DNA from: Deltaproteobacteria bacterium
Lineage (GTDB): Bacteria; Bdellovibrionota; FAC87; UBA2466
NCBI GenBank assembly: GCA_013205415.1
Contig: JABMMY010000114.1
Span: 1-9,418 of the forward strand
Length of the DNA stretch: 9,418 bases
Direction of reading: 5' to 3'
Shown: positions 8,273 through 9,418 of the stretch, one piece after another
Numbering within the stretch: the first letter of the stretch is position 1
Layout: each line of letters begins with the position of its first letter
Made by a program: the position numbers and the translations under genes
The notes under the pieces: model-generated
What the model saw: only the letters and a program-made list of their open reading frames with translations
Told to the model about the DNA's origin: nothing
Database searches by the model: none

Positions 8273-9418
8273 TTATTTATTAAGTGTCTTTTTTAAATAA
8301 CGACCGGTGTAAGAGCTATTTACCAAAGAAAGACCCTCGGGAGTTCCCTGGAAAAGAATCTCTCCTCCAGCACCGCCACCCTCTGGGCCTAAATCGATTA
8401 AGTAGTCGGCCTGTTTGATTACATCTAAGTTGTGTTCAATCACAATCACGGTGTTTCCGTGTTCGACTAATAGTTGAAGAATTTGTAATAGCTTTCTAAC
8501 GTCCTCAAAGTGTAGGCCTGTAGTGGGCTCATCTAAAATATAGATGGTTCTTCCGGTGGCTCGTCGACTTAATTCCTTTGCTAATTTAATTCGCTGAGCC
8601 TCTCCGCCAGAAAGGGTGACCGCATTTTGTCCCACCTGAAGATAGCCTAGGCCCACATCTAATAAGGTGGTTAGTTTGCTTTTGATTTGGGGAACTCGTT
8701 CAAAAAATAGTGCGGCCTGCTCTGCGGTCATTGCAAGGACATCGGCAATACTTTTTCCTCGGTAATGAACATCAAGTGTCTCGCGATTATATCTAGCTCC
8801 TCGACAGACCTCGCATTGGACATAGACGTCGGGTAAAAAATTCATAGTGATTTTAAGGTTCCCATCACCGGAGCAGGAGCTGCATCGGCCGCCCTCAACA
8901 TTGAAGGAGAATCTTCCGGCCCCATACCCGCGCACCTTTGCCTCTGGAAGGCCTGAAAAAAGGGCTCTGATATCGGTGAAAAGGCCCGTATAGGTAGCTG
9001 GATTTGATCTGGGGGTCCTTCCTATAGGACTTTGATCGACATAGATTACCTTGTCTAAATATTCGATTCCCTCCATGGCATCTAAATCGCTGAGACTTTG
9101 CGTGCGTCCCGAAAACTTAAGTTGCAGAGCGGTCAAAAGAGTGTCGATCACAAGGGTGCTTTTTCCAGAGCCGGAAACTCCAGTGACGCAGGTGAGAGTT
9201 CCCAGGGGAAAGTTCACATTAATATTTTTAAGGTTGTTCTGTCTGGCTCCGAGAAGTTTCAGATACCTACCACCCGAGGCGGCTCTTCGCTGGTGCGGAA
9301 TTTCTATTTTCATTTTTCCCGATAGGTATTGTCCCGTGAGTCCGCGGGCCTCTTTTTTTAGGTCCTCTGGAGATCCCTGAAAAAGAATCTCTCCGCCGTG
9401 CTCACCCGCTCCAGGACC
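8273..9418 (-). CDS. uvrA: Excinuclease ABC subunit A (UvrA), C-terminal part; 5' end outside window
   Basis: UvrA is the damage-recognition ATPase of nucleotide excision repair; it dimerises and loads UvrB. The frame is open to the right edge, giving 381 residues of a protein that is usually about 940. The ATG at 9313 is internal: the codons before it read LTGQYLSGK, the conserved junction between the two ABC halves. Residues below are counted from the window edge. The visible part is the second ABC module: Walker [10 protein letters not shown] (80-88), the UvrA-typical [16 protein letters not shown] segment (from about 130), a zinc finger C179-x2-C182-x19-C202-x2-C205, the ABC signature LSGGEAQR (269-276), Walker B ILDEP with D296 and E297, and the H-loop histidine H329. 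All catalytic residues are intact, and the protein ends about 12 residues after RYLKKTL-like sequence shared with E. coli UvrA. It is convergent with atpE, with 103 bases between their stop codons. Confidence 0.97.
   Translation of the reverse strand, partial: GPGAGEHGGEILFQGSPEDLKKEARGLTGQYLSGKMKIEIPHQRRAASGGRYLKLLGARQNNLKNINVNFPLGTLTCVTGVSGSGKSTLVIDTLLTALQLKFSGRTQSLSDLDAMEGIEYLDKVIYVDQSPIGRTPRSNPATYTGLFTDIRALFSGLPEAKVRGYGAGRFSFNVEGGRCSSCSGDGNLKITMNFLPDVYVQCEVCRGARYNRETLDVHYRGKSIADVLAMTAEQAALFFERVPQIKSKLTTLLDVGLGYLQVGQNAVTLSGGEAQRIKLAKELSRRATGRTIYILDEPTTGLHFEDVRKLLQILQLLVEHGNTVIVIEHNLDVIKQADYLIDLGPEGGGAGGEILFQGTPEGLSLVNSSYTGRYLKKTLNK

Noticed and set aside
9311..9313. ATG at 9313 as the start of a short single-domain ABC protein
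   Set aside because: The 35 upstream codons continue without a stop into conserved UvrA linker sequence, so this is the C-terminal part of full-length UvrA.
9051..9380. Plus-strand open frames of 75 and 109 codons opposite uvrA
   Set aside because: The minus strand here encodes conserved UvrA Walker A and flanking motifs. The plus-strand products look random.

Overview
The window is a replication-origin-proximal housekeeping region of a Gram-negative bacterium. It carries the 3' end of dnaN, gyrB and gyrA, a TPR lipoprotein gene, atpZ, atpB and atpE on the plus strand, and the 3' part of uvrA on the minus strand. The lipobox protein, the c subunit with an apparent cleavable signal peptide, the GyrB with a proteobacterial-type insert, and the F0 genes separated from the F1 genes all suggest a deltaproteobacterial or Bdellovibrionota-like lineage. 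That placement is an inference from gene content, with low to moderate confidence. No mobile element, CRISPR array, tRNA or rRNA was seen.

Bases 1-5934 hold the DNA replication and topology block. The sliding clamp gene enters from outside the window. A 51-bp gap with a candidate promoter follows, and then gyrB and gyrA, joined by a 1-base TAATG overlap. No recF lies between dnaN and gyrB, although that is a common position for it.

Bases 5924-6926 hold a TPR lipoprotein gene and atpZ, tightly packed behind gyrA. The lipoprotein start is the oddest thing in the window. A well-placed ATG with a Shine-Dalgarno sequence, overlapping the end of gyrA, begins a textbook lipoprotein signal peptide, but the frame breaks at a run of nine T. 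One extra T, or a -1 slip on the run, would restore the complete signal peptide and lipobox. atpZ overlaps the lipoprotein stop by 4 bases (ATGA).

Bases 6927-7096 are a 170-bp regulatory gap. It contains two copies of one inverted-repeat element (GTTGATCG-N6-ATCAACC), 32 bp apart, then a third inverted repeat, a candidate promoter and a strong Shine-Dalgarno sequence for atpB. Bases 7097-8169 encode F0 subunits a and c. The b subunit and F1 genes are not here and must lie elsewhere.

Bases 8170-8272 are a convergent intergenic region with two hairpins of opposite polarity. One is a plus-strand terminator for atpE, and the other is a likely minus-strand terminator for uvrA. Bases 8273-9418 are the C-terminal 381 codons of uvrA, running off the right edge of the window.
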